A DNA stretch of 64,000 nt from Datnioides undecimradiatus. Taxonomy: Eukaryota; Chordata; Actinopteri; Lobotiformes; Datnioididae. Within the stretch, counting starts at the first letter, position 1, and every line of letters starts with the position of its first letter. This document shows, one piece after another, positions 1 through 11,941 of the stretch. The position numbers were made by a program, and so were the translations under genes. Below the pieces are notes generated by a model. That model was not told where the DNA came from and did not search any database. It saw only the letters and a program-made list of their open reading frames with translations. The stretch covers positions 16,868,886 to 16,932,885 of the forward strand of contig WARS01000016.1 of the NCBI GenBank assembly GCA_008933995.1. The letters are read 5' to 3'.

Positions 1-3000
1 TGGGTGGGACACAAACACCAAAGGAAGTGACCAAATGTAAACGCATATAACATATAACTCCCGTTGGAGATAAATTGCCGGCAAGTGAAGTGCAACAGTT
101 CTTTAATCATGTCAAATCAAAGTTCAACACATGTAATCCAGCGCTGAGCACAACGTTATAGACTCAGTTTTACATCAAGACTTTCTCCTTGTTGGATGTT
201 GTAGACGCTGCACAGAAATTCTCATGGCTCAAACAGGAGTCAAGGTCACTCTATGTAGTTACCAAGAATTCAGATGTATCTTGACTGCTTATTCCTATGT
301 GAACTTGAACCATAACTATGCAAATGCATAACTATTGTGTGGATTCCCCCAGTATTACTGCTCTGTTCTGGGTAGCAGTAGCATCAAGTTGAGAGATACA
401 GGCTTGTTAACTTTAAGGTCACCAGGGCAACTGAGACCAGACTGGCTGAGAAATGTGGGTGGAAAACACCTCGGAGCTGGTCAGTGGCCAAAGGGCAGCT
501 TCCAGGTGTGCATGTAACTACAAAAATTGTGTTTGAGGAACTACATGAACATTTCCCAGGATGCCTACTTGAGGGGTGTTGCTGCTGTGGATTTAACAAA
601 ATAACTGTCAATACTATCACCAAACATGAACTGGATGTGCATCTACTAAACTACTTTTATACTTGGCTTTACATACCTGGTGAGTGGGCTGAACATGCAG
701 TGCTAAGTAAGAGACATGTCCCTGGTTTTTGATACTCACATCATGGCACTCATTGAAAGTAACATAAGCAGTGGAAAGCCAAACATATTTTGTAAAACAA
801 ACATGACTTTGACATTTGGGGTTTCTCAGTCACTTAAAGCCAGCCCAACTTTTCTTAAGCATCTCATCTACAGTTATGTATGTAGCATCTACTACTGTAG
901 TGCAATGGTTAATGCCAGATTTACCACCTTCGATCAGATACTTTGTGTCTTCTAGAGATGACTTAAAAGAGACATGACTGAACAAGTCTGACAAGGAAAG
1001 TGATGTGAAGATGTTTTGTTCTGGCAAGGTTAGCCTTCGTTAGCTTACTATAACACCAGCCATACCATTACACTATATTTTTACAAGGACAAAAACAGTG
1101 CCAACATCCACAGATCCACAGACGTTGGACAGTATTGTGTGTACAACTGATTTATGAGACGCAAACAAGACGAAAGTGCATTCATTTGCACAGTGGAGCC
1201 TTCTTGGATTTTCAGGTCAGTGTCACAAGGCTTGTTGACTTTCCGTATTAGAAATCTGACTTCACGGTGTGTTTGAAATGCGACATGACATCCAAGTTCA
1301 TGTTGAACTTACCATAAATACACTTAATCGCTACTTCTATGCTGCCCTTGATTGACTGACTAACTGAATCAGTAGCTTTCATCGCTCACTGACCAAGAGC
1401 ACTACTTCCTCATTACAGGCATATTGAAAGACCACAAAAGCCAAGAGAAATCATAATCTGATAACTCAATAAATAATAAACTGCTGAGCTGTTAAATTGG
1501 TGTATGGTGTTTGACTGAATGTAACATCTAGGACTACTAGCACAGGCTACAACGGATCTGAAAACCAGAACAATGATGCGTTCACTTACGTACATACTGA
1601 ATTGCCTTTAAATGGTGATGCGTTCACTAGTACGCACGTGAATTGCATACAAGATACAATACAAGATATTATTCTTATACCCAACTTAACAATTGGCTCT
1701 CCAGCTACTGGCTTCAGCCAAAGAGGGTTATAACCCTTATCAAAATATTCTCTGGTGACAGTCTTGTCTTCTGGCTTTACATCAACAATGCAGAGGCACC
1801 TCCTTACATGGCATCCAAGAAATACCAACTATAAATAAGAATGGAGCTTTTCCCCCTCCATCAATCATTGGAAAACTTCTCACGACTGATGGCTTGTCAG
1901 CTTTATATCATGGACATTAAACTGACAAGAAGTGAAATACATTGACCACTGGCCCTGTTGGTCAAATGTGATTCATTACATGGAAATCCCTCTTCTCATT
2001 AGAAACATTTGGTGACCGCAGGGAGCCATTCAAAAATGCACACACACAAAAAGGACATTTATATGTTGTATATTTTTTCACTTTACCATTAACACTGGGG
2101 TGCAGATCTTATCTATTTGCAGGTAGTAAACAAATAAGTCAAAGTGCTCACCATGGGTGGGAAAGTACAATAAAACGCTGCGCTGAGAAAGAACTGAGGC
2201 GTAACTCCCTCCTGTGGTGAGGCAGGTCACATGATTTGACAGCCAAAGAGGGATGCCACATAGGTCAAAGGTTGTCGAACTACCTTGGGTGGCATAGTTT
2301 AGCTTTCCCCTGCAAAAATCCTCCCTCAGGGAGCCATGAGTGAACTTATAATAGATGTGAACCGGGACAAACACATGCTGATCTCTCAGTACCCTGCTGT
2401 GACTTCAAATCTGCTCACTATTCCCCTGCTAAACATCAGGGTACACTGGGAAAGAGCTGGTGAGAGATTTGGATGATGAGTGTATAGATATAGAGCAATG
2501 GACAGATGGTGGCCCAGCAGGGTCTTTGTAGGCACGTGTAGTCATGGGAGACTTTGTGTTCAGGCATTAATACAATTTGTCACAGGAAACATGTCAAAAA
2601 CCTGGAAGACAATCTGAGAACAAGTACTGAGAAGAGAAATCCTGTGCCATTTTTGACTTTACATGGTTAATAGATGAATGACATAATGTGTCAGTGTTGC
2701 GTGTCCTTTAGTGTAATTGTGTTTTGTCATCTGATGCCTCCATTAACAAATCAACATTGCCCTTTCAAAAATAACTGTTTTCTTACTTTGCTATAATAAA
2801 TGCGAAAAAACAATATTATAACATCTACTTTGCACCTGTCAAGTTTCTCTGATGATGTGATGACATTTCTTTTTTTTCGACATCCTCTCTCCATTCATAT
2901 GCAAACATGGTTCACAAATGCTACCAGTTAACTAGCTAAGGCTCATTTGACAAAACAAAGCAAAATGCCAAAAATGTTTTTTCTCCCAAAAATATCAGTT

Positions 3001-6000
3001 AGTGTAACAGCAGAGAAGATTCATTTTAATATGTGCAATCTCTTCAATTCCCCCCTACATATAACTTAAAGCCCCCTGGTGTACAGCTCTTTATGTGAAC
3101 ATGGCATTTTTGAAGGTTGTGCACTAAAACATGTGTTATGCTCATTCATCAGTAGGATGGGCATTATTAGTTTCTCGAAACAATGTTAGTTAATTAGCAT
3201 CATTAGCAAAAAAAACAGTTATGACTTCATTGGGTTATTCTACCACACATTTTCCACTAAATCTATTGCACACATAGGGCTAAAAATGCAAATGTGCATG
3301 TATATGAAATGAATTTTTCTGGTATGCCATGCCTATCTGCATGCTACGCCTTGTAATGTATGTGGATGTGCAGTTGTGTGTACGTGGCTGTGAGCATAAA
3401 CTGATTGTTAAGTGTATTTTTAAAGTGCTTTCAACAACACGGGTTCAGAACAAAGTACCTTTTAGAGAACACAGGATATAAACAGAACAACTATTAGACA
3501 ATCAGATATTGAAGAGAGCACAGGCGGGGTGAAGTTGGTCTAAAGGGGATTTCAGAGGGCCACAGGAGGCCACTAAACCAAAATAAAGACTGCTGGTGCT
3601 TTCCCTAACCCACCAGTCCTCCTTCAGTCTTTACTAGATGGTCTGATAGCCACTTGTAAACAGCTGGTAGATCTATAATTCTAAGCACCGGCTGTCTCTG
3701 GGGCCAGACGGAGACAACATTAGATGTAGGCCGCTGCCACCACACATAAAGCACTTTGATAAATTCAAGGGAGGACCAGATTAGGTTGGGAACAGTGAAG
3801 GAAGATGTAAATCTGAATGAGAAATGAGAATTCAGGGTCATGACTGCCACAGTCACTAAAACACTGCATTCTTTGTTGGAGATTTAAAGCATCAAAGTCA
3901 TGAATGGTGAGCAAAGACAGAGATCTGGAAGTTTTTGAGTCCAGAGCTGGAGTTGGGACTTGCTGTGGAGTATTGTCCTCAGCTGATTATAATCATAAAT
4001 CCTTTGCTTTCCTGGAAATATTCAAGACATATTATATTGCACATACTTTTCAGATGATTGAACCAGTCTGGGTTGCCATGATTTTGTCACACATCAGTTA
4101 TCAGGCTGCTAGTGGTTTCATTTGGTATCTGGGAAGCATCAGATGCAAATCCATAAGTTTATTATGGTCCAATGTGAAGTTGCTGTACCTAGGTGATTCA
4201 CAGGATGTCTGAGTTATCCAAAGTTTCAGATCATAATGGAAGCATCTTTAAATACACCAACAAAATCATCATTTTCACTTCTTTGAATTTAAATATGAAT
4301 GGACTTCTGTACATTCACCATATCAGAGACCATTGATTAGTTGAGCTCTCCTGACCTGAGGTGTTGTAGATTCATCACTACTGGGCCTTTTGTAGCCACA
4401 AAACTTAAGATGTTGTATACGTTTTGTCCAACAATGCTTCCCAGGCCAATTACGCAGCGATTCATGTCTTCTGCTGTCCTAATACAAAATGAGGGGAGCT
4501 GAGAGTTGGGATCCATGGGCTGGGTATACATATATGTATGAATGTTAATTACATATATCACCACCAGCAGAACAGGGCATTTAGCCATATGCTGGGCGTC
4601 TGCCCAGGACTCAGTGTCTCTGTCGACAGGTCAGTCAACAGATCATGCCCATTCACGCCGCATTTTATCTGTTGACTGAGGAGGGAGTTATGACCTCTAA
4701 GGAGAAGTCCTGGCGTTAAAAAGTCATTAGTCTTGATTAGCTATCTTCATAATTATTCATTTTTAAAAGAGCAGGAACAAATGCTGCCATCTGTTCTGGA
4801 AACTGTTGACTGAAGTTAAAAAAAAAAGCCTGAAATACAGGCAAACTACACACTGGAGGTTTATATTAAATGTCAAGAGACAGGGAGAGATGCCTCAAGT
4901 ACCAAAAAAGGACTGTTTCTAAACTGCAAAGTTTGTAACAATGAAGTTAACATACAAAAAAGATTGAGTTGAAGCTGAAATTCTTATGAGTGACTAAAGC
5001 TGACAAAAAATACAAAGCATTTTAATGGTGAGTGAGAGGTTAAGGCATTTGACCTATTTGTATACTTAGTTGAAGCATTAAAATAAAGTGAAGAATGAAA
5101 AGAAGTGAAAGAAGAGAGAAAAAACAGGTAAAACAGAGAAACCTAAAAATCTAATAGAGGTAATCGGCCCTTTCTCCACACGCTGAGAACAAATGTAAGG
5201 TACAAATCACAGGTAAACAGCAACAAAGTGGGCAGAATTTATAATGAACATGGACAATAAAATAACTGTTTACACACAGAACAACATAAGACAAGTTGAT
5301 GTGCTTTTTGCACAGGTTTTCCCCGCAGGAGTTGTGCCATGCAGCTGCGCCAAAGTAAGTATGCACTCCTGACAGAGGCCTTTCAAACAAATAGTTCAAG
5401 AAGCCAGTTCAAACTTATTAACATGTTAAAAAGACAAGATAAATGATTTTATCATTACTGCTTTTGCTTTCTTTTACATGTTTTCTCAGACGCACTCCCA
5501 CTGCTGAGGTACATGCGCCCTGAGAGTACTGCAACTTCAGAAAACAAATGCAAATAGAGAAAATACAAGCAAATTTAGACATCTAGACAAATTTAACAAC
5601 ACATGTTGAGCAGAAAAAAAATGCTGCAAAGTAAGAAAACACACAACTGAATACAGAAACACTGCAAATAGCACAGGCAACAATGGAAATTGCTGTTGCC
5701 ATTGTTTCTGACTTGTGAAGTCAGCTATACATAAGTGGGGATGTATTGAAGCTATCAGTAGAGTTTTGGGAGAAGGACTACAGCTCAACTGTGCGCCTCC
5801 TTTGGTTTCTTAACATGTAGAATCTGGGGTGGCTAAATTGTGAACTTAAAAAATGAGTCTAAAATATCTTAAGCACCGCCATAACTTTCCTCTCCCTGAT
5901 CTGAAAAGAGTCAGGTTCACGAAAACAGCCTGCCTACACAACGGCCTTTGTTCCTACGTCCCCGTGGAGTGCTGCACCCTGCTGTTAATGCAAAACCACT

Positions 6001-8494
6001 TTATTCACACAAAGGCTCAAATCCACCGACAGCAGATTCATCATGTTCAGGTCTCTGTCAGCCCATTCTGGAGAGATCTCAAGACTAAAGAGGGTCAAGC
6101 TGTTACAAATTAAATTAGAGCACAATTTCTGAGGGCTTTTAAGGGGAAGTGGACTGGTTCTGTTGACAGTATGTAACGTGTCCACCGCAGAAATGTATAT
6201 TTGTCTTCATGTGTAATGAGTGATCATGTAAGTGATTCATCATTGTACATTCCTGTCACTTGTATTTGTGATTTTTCTTGATTGAGCTGACTGGTGTAAA
6301 GTATCAGGAGAAAGTCCTGTTAACCATCAACTTCAAGAGTGACAGCAAAGTAAAGGAGTGTGGTGGTAGCCAACTGCAGTGGTTTACCAGTGGGATGAAT
6401 TTTAGGAAGTTAAATCAGATCATGGTATATTAAGGACATTGTAATATCTGTCTATTGTTTTGATTGTGGTTTGTTGAGTCTTAGTGAAACTGGTCCTTAC
6501 TGAAGTTAAATCATAAACTATTAAAGTAAGTTAAATAAAATGTACCCCTCTGTACAGTTGTCAATAACAGGAAAGCAAGCTATAGAGGCCAAGACTGTTT
6601 TTTGGACCAGTCTGTAAACTTATTTAATTCTGCTGTTAAGTAGGACATTTTATCATTGGGGTCTATGGTGATTGACTCACTTTTAGAGCCAGGCTAAAGT
6701 GTTTTTAAGCACTGGTGGCTGCTTCTTGAGAGAAATATATTATATGAGTTTAATATATTAACAAGCAGCCTGTGTTGTGGTTCCATGTGACTTTGATTGG
6801 CTGATGGCTGCAGACTCTGAGTCTTGTTTAATTTCCTCTTTTCTCAGCCTTGCATCACTTTTCTGTCTCTCTTGAAGCTGACAGTGAACATGGTTTTCTC
6901 CTAAGGCCTCTACGTCTAACATCACTGGGAATCTGCACCGGCATGGCTGATGTAAAGCAGCTATAATCGAACCAAATGACAATATGGAAACAATGTGAAA
7001 ATGTTAAAGGGGCTACTTGTACAGATGAATTTACTAAGAATAATCACCCAAATCTGCAGCTCCACCCCTTTTTGCAGAGTGTTATAGTGAATTTTGGCTG
7101 ATTGTTTGGTTTGTTTGGTTGTCTGACCTGAAACTTTATTGTTTTGCTTGACTTTTACCTCAGTCATACTTTCAGCTGCAGCTGACAGTGAGTTTTTAGT
7201 TTTCGGGTGAACATTTATCAGCAACAGAGGCAGATATATCCTTCATCAGATGAGACTGCTTTTTTCTGCTGCCTCAATGCACAAATTATAAGATAAAAAT
7301 TACTTCTACTGGCCAGAATGATGAACCCTGTATACTAATCTTTGCCCCATTAATATAACAGTTTTTTATTTTTTATAACACAAAATCGTTTAATATATTT
7401 TTCAGTGGGACACTAGATGTCCCTTGATCAGATGCATTCAGCACTTTTTCGCCCTAGATAGATACTGCAATTGCTGTTGGTATTTCCCCATTGCAGATTT
7501 TCAGATTTTTTGTATATTTGATAAGGAATTATACTTGTCCTTGTGTTCATCAGAGACGCTCCAAAAAGATGATATGTTGGTGCTTGTGTCTACTTCAAGA
7601 TCAACGGGAGATTGCTAATGTCAGAGTAAAAACAAACCACCTTATCATGACTGGAATCTATCACTAACACTTTGCCTCTGTTTGGACAAAGCCATACACC
7701 ATGAATGGTAAAATAGCAGGCTTTTACGTTAGGCTCATGGAGTGTTTCCTTTCCTCATCAGGACCAGATGGCATCAGCCATTAGTTAAGAACTTGATCTG
7801 AGCTGGAAAATGTTAGATTTCACAGTCAAAGCCGATGCTGTACATGCCTTAGCTACCTGCAGCTGATGACAATAAAACACAGATGCTTTTTAACCCATGA
7901 TCAATGGTCGTATATTAAAAAAACAGAAATTATATACATGCCATTCAGTGTTTATCATCATGTTATTAATTACCTTTGGGTGGATTTACCCTGAAGCTAC
8001 CTGAATTCACAGCCTTAGCTGTTTACTTAGACATGCTGGATACACACTTAAAAGGAAAAGCGCCATTAGCTGAGGTGAAATGCGCCTAATGTGAGCTTAA
8101 GGTGTAAAAGAAAATATGAAAAGGTAGAAAAAAAGAGCCTTTCAGATGTCGATCAGCATAACATATGAAGCCAGCAGGGACTCATGTAGGTCTACATAGC
8201 TCAGAGTCCAGGCGTCTGTTGCCAGCTGAGCAAATAAAACCACAGGAGGAAAGTGGAGGGTCACAGGACAGAAAGTGGGGGAGATGTGGAGGTAGATAAA
8301 GGACATCTATACTCATTGTTTTCATTAGGAGAAATGTAAAGGATGGATTGAATATGGGGTGGGTATAATTCATAAAAGTGTAGTGATGTACCATACATCA
8401 CCACAAACACATGGATGTCTGACCGTTACAGCTATGTGTGATTGTTATATATCTCATTCTCAAAACCGTTCGCATTATTCTGCTAGTAAAACAG
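1..8494. other. Gene-poor stretch, no supported gene
   Basis: AT-rich sequence in which both strands break into short reading frames without splice-consistent neighbours. I recognise no protein family here. The longest notable frame is a minus-strand stretch at about 1690-1828 with even amino-acid composition but no recognisable homology. It may be intergenic sequence, a distal regulatory region or a long intron of a gene outside the window; the sequence alone does not decide. Confidence 0.6.
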
Positions 8495-8574
8495 CCTGCG
8501 CTATTCTGGGAAGGTGCTCCTTTTTAATATTGGGACCTGGCTGAACCTAAACCTCAGCCAGGAGAGGAATAGTG

Positions 8575-8748
8575 AGATTAGTCAGGTACTGATGTTGGGT
8601 GGCCTGTCTCAACCTCACCGCTCCAGTTCATCCCAAAGGTGTTCGGTGGGGTTGACATGGGGGCACTTCGCAGGCCAGTCAAGGCCTTCTGAAACAAACT
8701 TGGATAAACATGTCTTCGTGGTCTGTGTCTTCTGCAATTTATAGGGCC
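8575..8748 (-). mobile_element. Tc1/mariner transposase remnant
   Basis: Read on the minus strand, this segment encodes the degenerate end of a Tc1-type DDE transposase. It has the sequence LDWPAKCPHVNPTEHLWDE, matching the family pattern (L)DWPA-S-DLNPIE-LW-E-(K/R) that follows the second catalytic Asp, and before it the KTCLSKFVSEG stretch that precedes this pattern. The fragment is short, no flanking inverted terminal repeats are visible and the rest of the transposase is absent, so this is a dead relic. A further related patch may reach left to about 8495. The family call is secure; the exact subfamily is not. Confidence 0.8.
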
Positions 8749-8749
8749 A

Positions 8750-10251
8750 TTTAAAAAAAACTAAAAGACAGAGTTGAACCAGTTCAATATTTACTGAGCA
8801 GGTTTTGTTTACAATCTGTAGGCAAACATTAAAAATACTGTAATATTGCATTGCACAGGATGAAATTGGTATGGAGTGAAAAGATTAATGTTCTGCCTGC
8901 TGTTTCTCAGTAACTATCATAATAACTCATAACATAACATAATAACTATGTCAAGCTGTCCTGCTGACACTTGTTGCACTGTGGCCACCCACAAACTAGT
9001 ACATTGTGGTTGCATTAGACAGCTCCCAGATTTGAGTCAGAACACGAAGCAGAGTGATGATAAAGAGGAGCAAATGTGGTCAGCAGACCTTCCATGGACT
9101 TCATAATTTATAAACTGTGTAAAAGTCATCCAAAGCTCTGAAAGTTTCTGCTGTCAAGATGATAAAGAGCAGAGGTGAATTTTGCAATATTAATCAGTTC
9201 TCAGGACTCAATTAATACAGTTATCGTGATGATTTCTTTACTAACAGTCACTCATGACCCATCACACCACCACACAATTTATTTTGGCACGATGAGGAGA
9301 GCATCCGATGCATGTGCCAGAACAAATATCATAGTAATTTGACATATAAATTACCCCAATTTACTTTCTCTGTGAGGTGAGAAGACTGTATAAACATATC
9401 TGAATCCTACACAGAGCTGCCCAGACATAGTGGCTCAGTGAAATCTGTATTTATTGAAAAAGTCTGTGCTGGAAATTAACTAGATACAATTCACAATATT
9501 CATGAAATACATATACACGATGACAAATCAGAAAATTGGTCAGAGCAACATCTGTGCAGAAAAGACAGGTTTTGCAAAGGTGATATTTTTTATGGCTGGT
9601 GATATGCAAGAGACAACACAAAGCAGCCATATAAACTGATACAGCAGACACAGCTTTAAAGTGATGCAGGCGTCACAAACATCTTGTCTTGTCATTGTAG
9701 GAAGCAGCTACAGTCATGATTAGATGTGTTTGTTACTTTTATTTTATGTACAAAGTTTACTTTCAACTTTGGTGCAGATGCTTCTGTTTCAGTGTACAGT
9801 ATTGATATCTTGCTTTGAGGCAGATGTTAAATGGTTGTTTGAAGATTATAGAATGAAGTTAAAAATGATACAGTTGTGACTCTGGACAATAGATTAGACA
9901 TATAATAGAGCAAACCAGAAGCACGGGAGACGAGAAAAGAAGAGAGGCAGGAAAATGCACAACAGAAATTAAGAGTAAAGAGCACAGGCAAATGCAATAG
10001 GAAACTAAGAAGTAGAATAGAGTAGAGTGGAATGGTGCAGGGTTAAATTTAGACCAACTGAGACCAAGAACAAGACGTTAAATGAATCAAGCAGAGCAGA
10101 TTGGTGTCCAACAGAAAAATGTTTCTGCCTTCTAATCACAGTGTGGCAGACAGCGAGTCTGTTTACCTGCACAGTGTTTACGAGAAAACTTGGAATCCCC
10201 CTGCACAACAACAAAAGGTGGACGTGTGCAAGTGCAAGAGAGCTGTGTTTG

Positions 10252-10253
<2 letters not shown>
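8750..10253. other. Intergenic, nothing recognised
   Basis: Short AT-rich frames only, no splice-consistent coding exon, no family recognised. Position 9937-10030 is purine-rich. Confidence 0.5.
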
Positions 10254-10299
<46 letters not shown>

Positions 10300-10310
10300 T
10301 GTGTGTGTAT
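10254..10310. repeat. (GT)n microsatellite
   Basis: About 22 GT units followed by an interruption (GAGT) and more GT. The reading frames that cross it translate as Cys-Val or His-Thr repeats and are artefacts of the repeat. Confidence 0.97.
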
Positions 10311-10429
10311 CTACATGCACTCTCAGAAGCAGCAGTGCTCCAGCTCAGCAGCCTGTTGTCTGACTTTACCTCTCATTCATTTAGGTGTAACCGTCTGTGC
10401 TTGGAGCCTGGCCTCCTGGTCTCTCCCTG

Positions 10430-10680
10430 TTCCCCTCCCTCTGCTGGGCAGCGAGGTCAGGAGAGAGAGAGAGTGAGCTAGTGAGGGAGCAGCCCTGACC
10501 TCCGGCGCTCAATGCGGAAACAATGGCGACGAGCCTCAGGGTGACAGCGGGAGACAGGAACAGGCACAAACACAGGAACTGTCCATTCTGCCACTGAGAC
10601 AGACCTGCAGAGGCCTGAGAATCTGGAGGAGGAACTGTCTTCCTCTCTCTCTCTTTCTTGCTCCATTGCTAGCTCTCCCT
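10430..10680. promoter_or_regulatory. CpG-bearing patch, possible enhancer or distal promoter
   Basis: This is an island of GC-richer sequence in an otherwise AT-rich, CpG-poor stretch. It contains an (AG)n run at 10458-10474, several CpGs at 10503-10550, and the word AACAATGG at 10519-10526, which is the SOX-family binding core. No coding exon can be assigned: the frame starting at the ATG inside this word (10523) closes after 20-odd codons. It could be a conserved enhancer, or the 5' exon of a transcript whose other exons I cannot identify. Confidence 0.3.
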
Positions 10681-10923
10681 TTTTCGATATGCCCTAATAT
10701 GACAAAAAAAATGATCCACTTGTTGATTGTTTGCTGTTATTAGCTAGTGGTCCCTCAGGGAGAAGCTCAGAGCGCCACAGAGTCGTAGGGACTGAGACAG
10801 TGATATTTTAGGACACAATGATGTCTCTTTCTATTCATATACCTTGTTTAAGAAATGAAAAGCTTCATTTCGAAGTATCTAACTGAGTCGTCCTGCTAGC
10901 AGGTTTGTAAGTCGTGTCCATAG

Positions 10924-10925
<2 letters not shown>

Positions 10926-10959
<34 letters not shown>

Positions 10960-11000
10960 TATACATACATATACATACATATATACATATATATATAATA
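10926..11000. repeat. (TG)n plus AT-rich simple repeat
   Basis: About 16 TG units (10926-10958) run directly into an imperfect (ATAC)n/(AT)n tract to about 11000. Confidence 0.95.
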
Positions 11001-11688
11001 AAATTACAGAAGCCATCTTAGGGGAAAGTTTAATTGACTCACACTTTGAATTTTTAGTTTTGCTCAAGTCCTATCTACTAACATGGAAGGGGCTTATGAC
11101 CTGGACTGCTGTCAGCCACCAGCGGGGAATTGTGATGCTTTTCATGCTCTCATGTAATTTGTCTTCAGACCCAGTCAACAGAGCGTATTTAGGTGGAGTT
11201 GCTTTGTGCAAAATGCTTCCTCACTAATGTATGTAATATTATGTTAACATTTCTCTGAACACAAACCATAGCTGTGGCTGATGAAAAGGTCACTAGATTT
11301 ACAGGAACATAATCAAACAAAGTATTTGACAAACTCAATTTTTTACCTGAGGGTGGTGATTGAATAAAAATCAAGGGATCACCAACACTGTCACAAGTCA
11401 TCCTCAAGGGTACAAAGGGAATATTTTGTTTTTTTAAATATTGTGGCAATATATCTTAGTTAGATCTAGTAGTAGAGACATCTCACATTAAAAAACACAA
11501 ATCCTAAAAACATTGTGGTGCTGGAGGAAGAGTCAGATTTATCCTCAGGGGAACATGAAGACCTGTGACAAATGCCATGGCAGTTCATCCTATAGTTCTT
11601 GAGATATATCAGTCCAACCCTTGAGTAACTTTGCTGACATGACTAAAAAGAGTAAGAATAGTACGAATTTTTTGGAGATAAAGTTAGA

Positions 11689-11941
11689 GAGGCCAGGCTG
11701 AGATGGTTTGGACATGTTCAGAAGAGGGAAAGTGAATATATTGGTCTAAGGATGCTGAGGTTAGAGCTGCCAGGCAGGAGGCGTAGAGGAAGACCAAAGA
11801 GGAGGTTTAGGGATGTAGTGAAGGAGGACATGAAGGTAGTTGGTGTGAGGGAAGAGGATACAGAGGATAGGGCGAGATGGAAGAAGATGATTCGCTGTGG
11901 CAACCCCTGAAGGGAACAGCTGAAAGGAAAAGAAGAAGAAG
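11689..11941 (+). mobile_element. 3' tail of a non-LTR retrotransposon (RTE-like LINE)
   Basis: An uninterrupted frame from 11689 to a TGA at 11908-11910 encodes the extreme C-terminus of a fish LINE polymerase: ARLRWFGHVQKRE near the start, then LPGRRRRGRPKRRF, and DRARWKKMIRCGNP before the stop. This Arg-rich tail, with the WFGHV and RGRPKRR signatures, is common to the end of many fish non-LTR elements. A GAA-rich simple tail (to about 11941) follows the stop, as expected for a 3'-end insertion. The element is severely 5' truncated; no reverse-transcriptase core is present. The frame is intact over 73 residues, so the insertion may be fairly young. Assignment to the RTE clade rather than a related clade is from memory of the motif. 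Confidence 0.8.

Noticed and set aside
10027..10476. 149-codon plus-strand frame with Cys-Val repeats
   Set aside because: Its middle is the translated (GT)n microsatellite; flanks have no domain or splice pattern.
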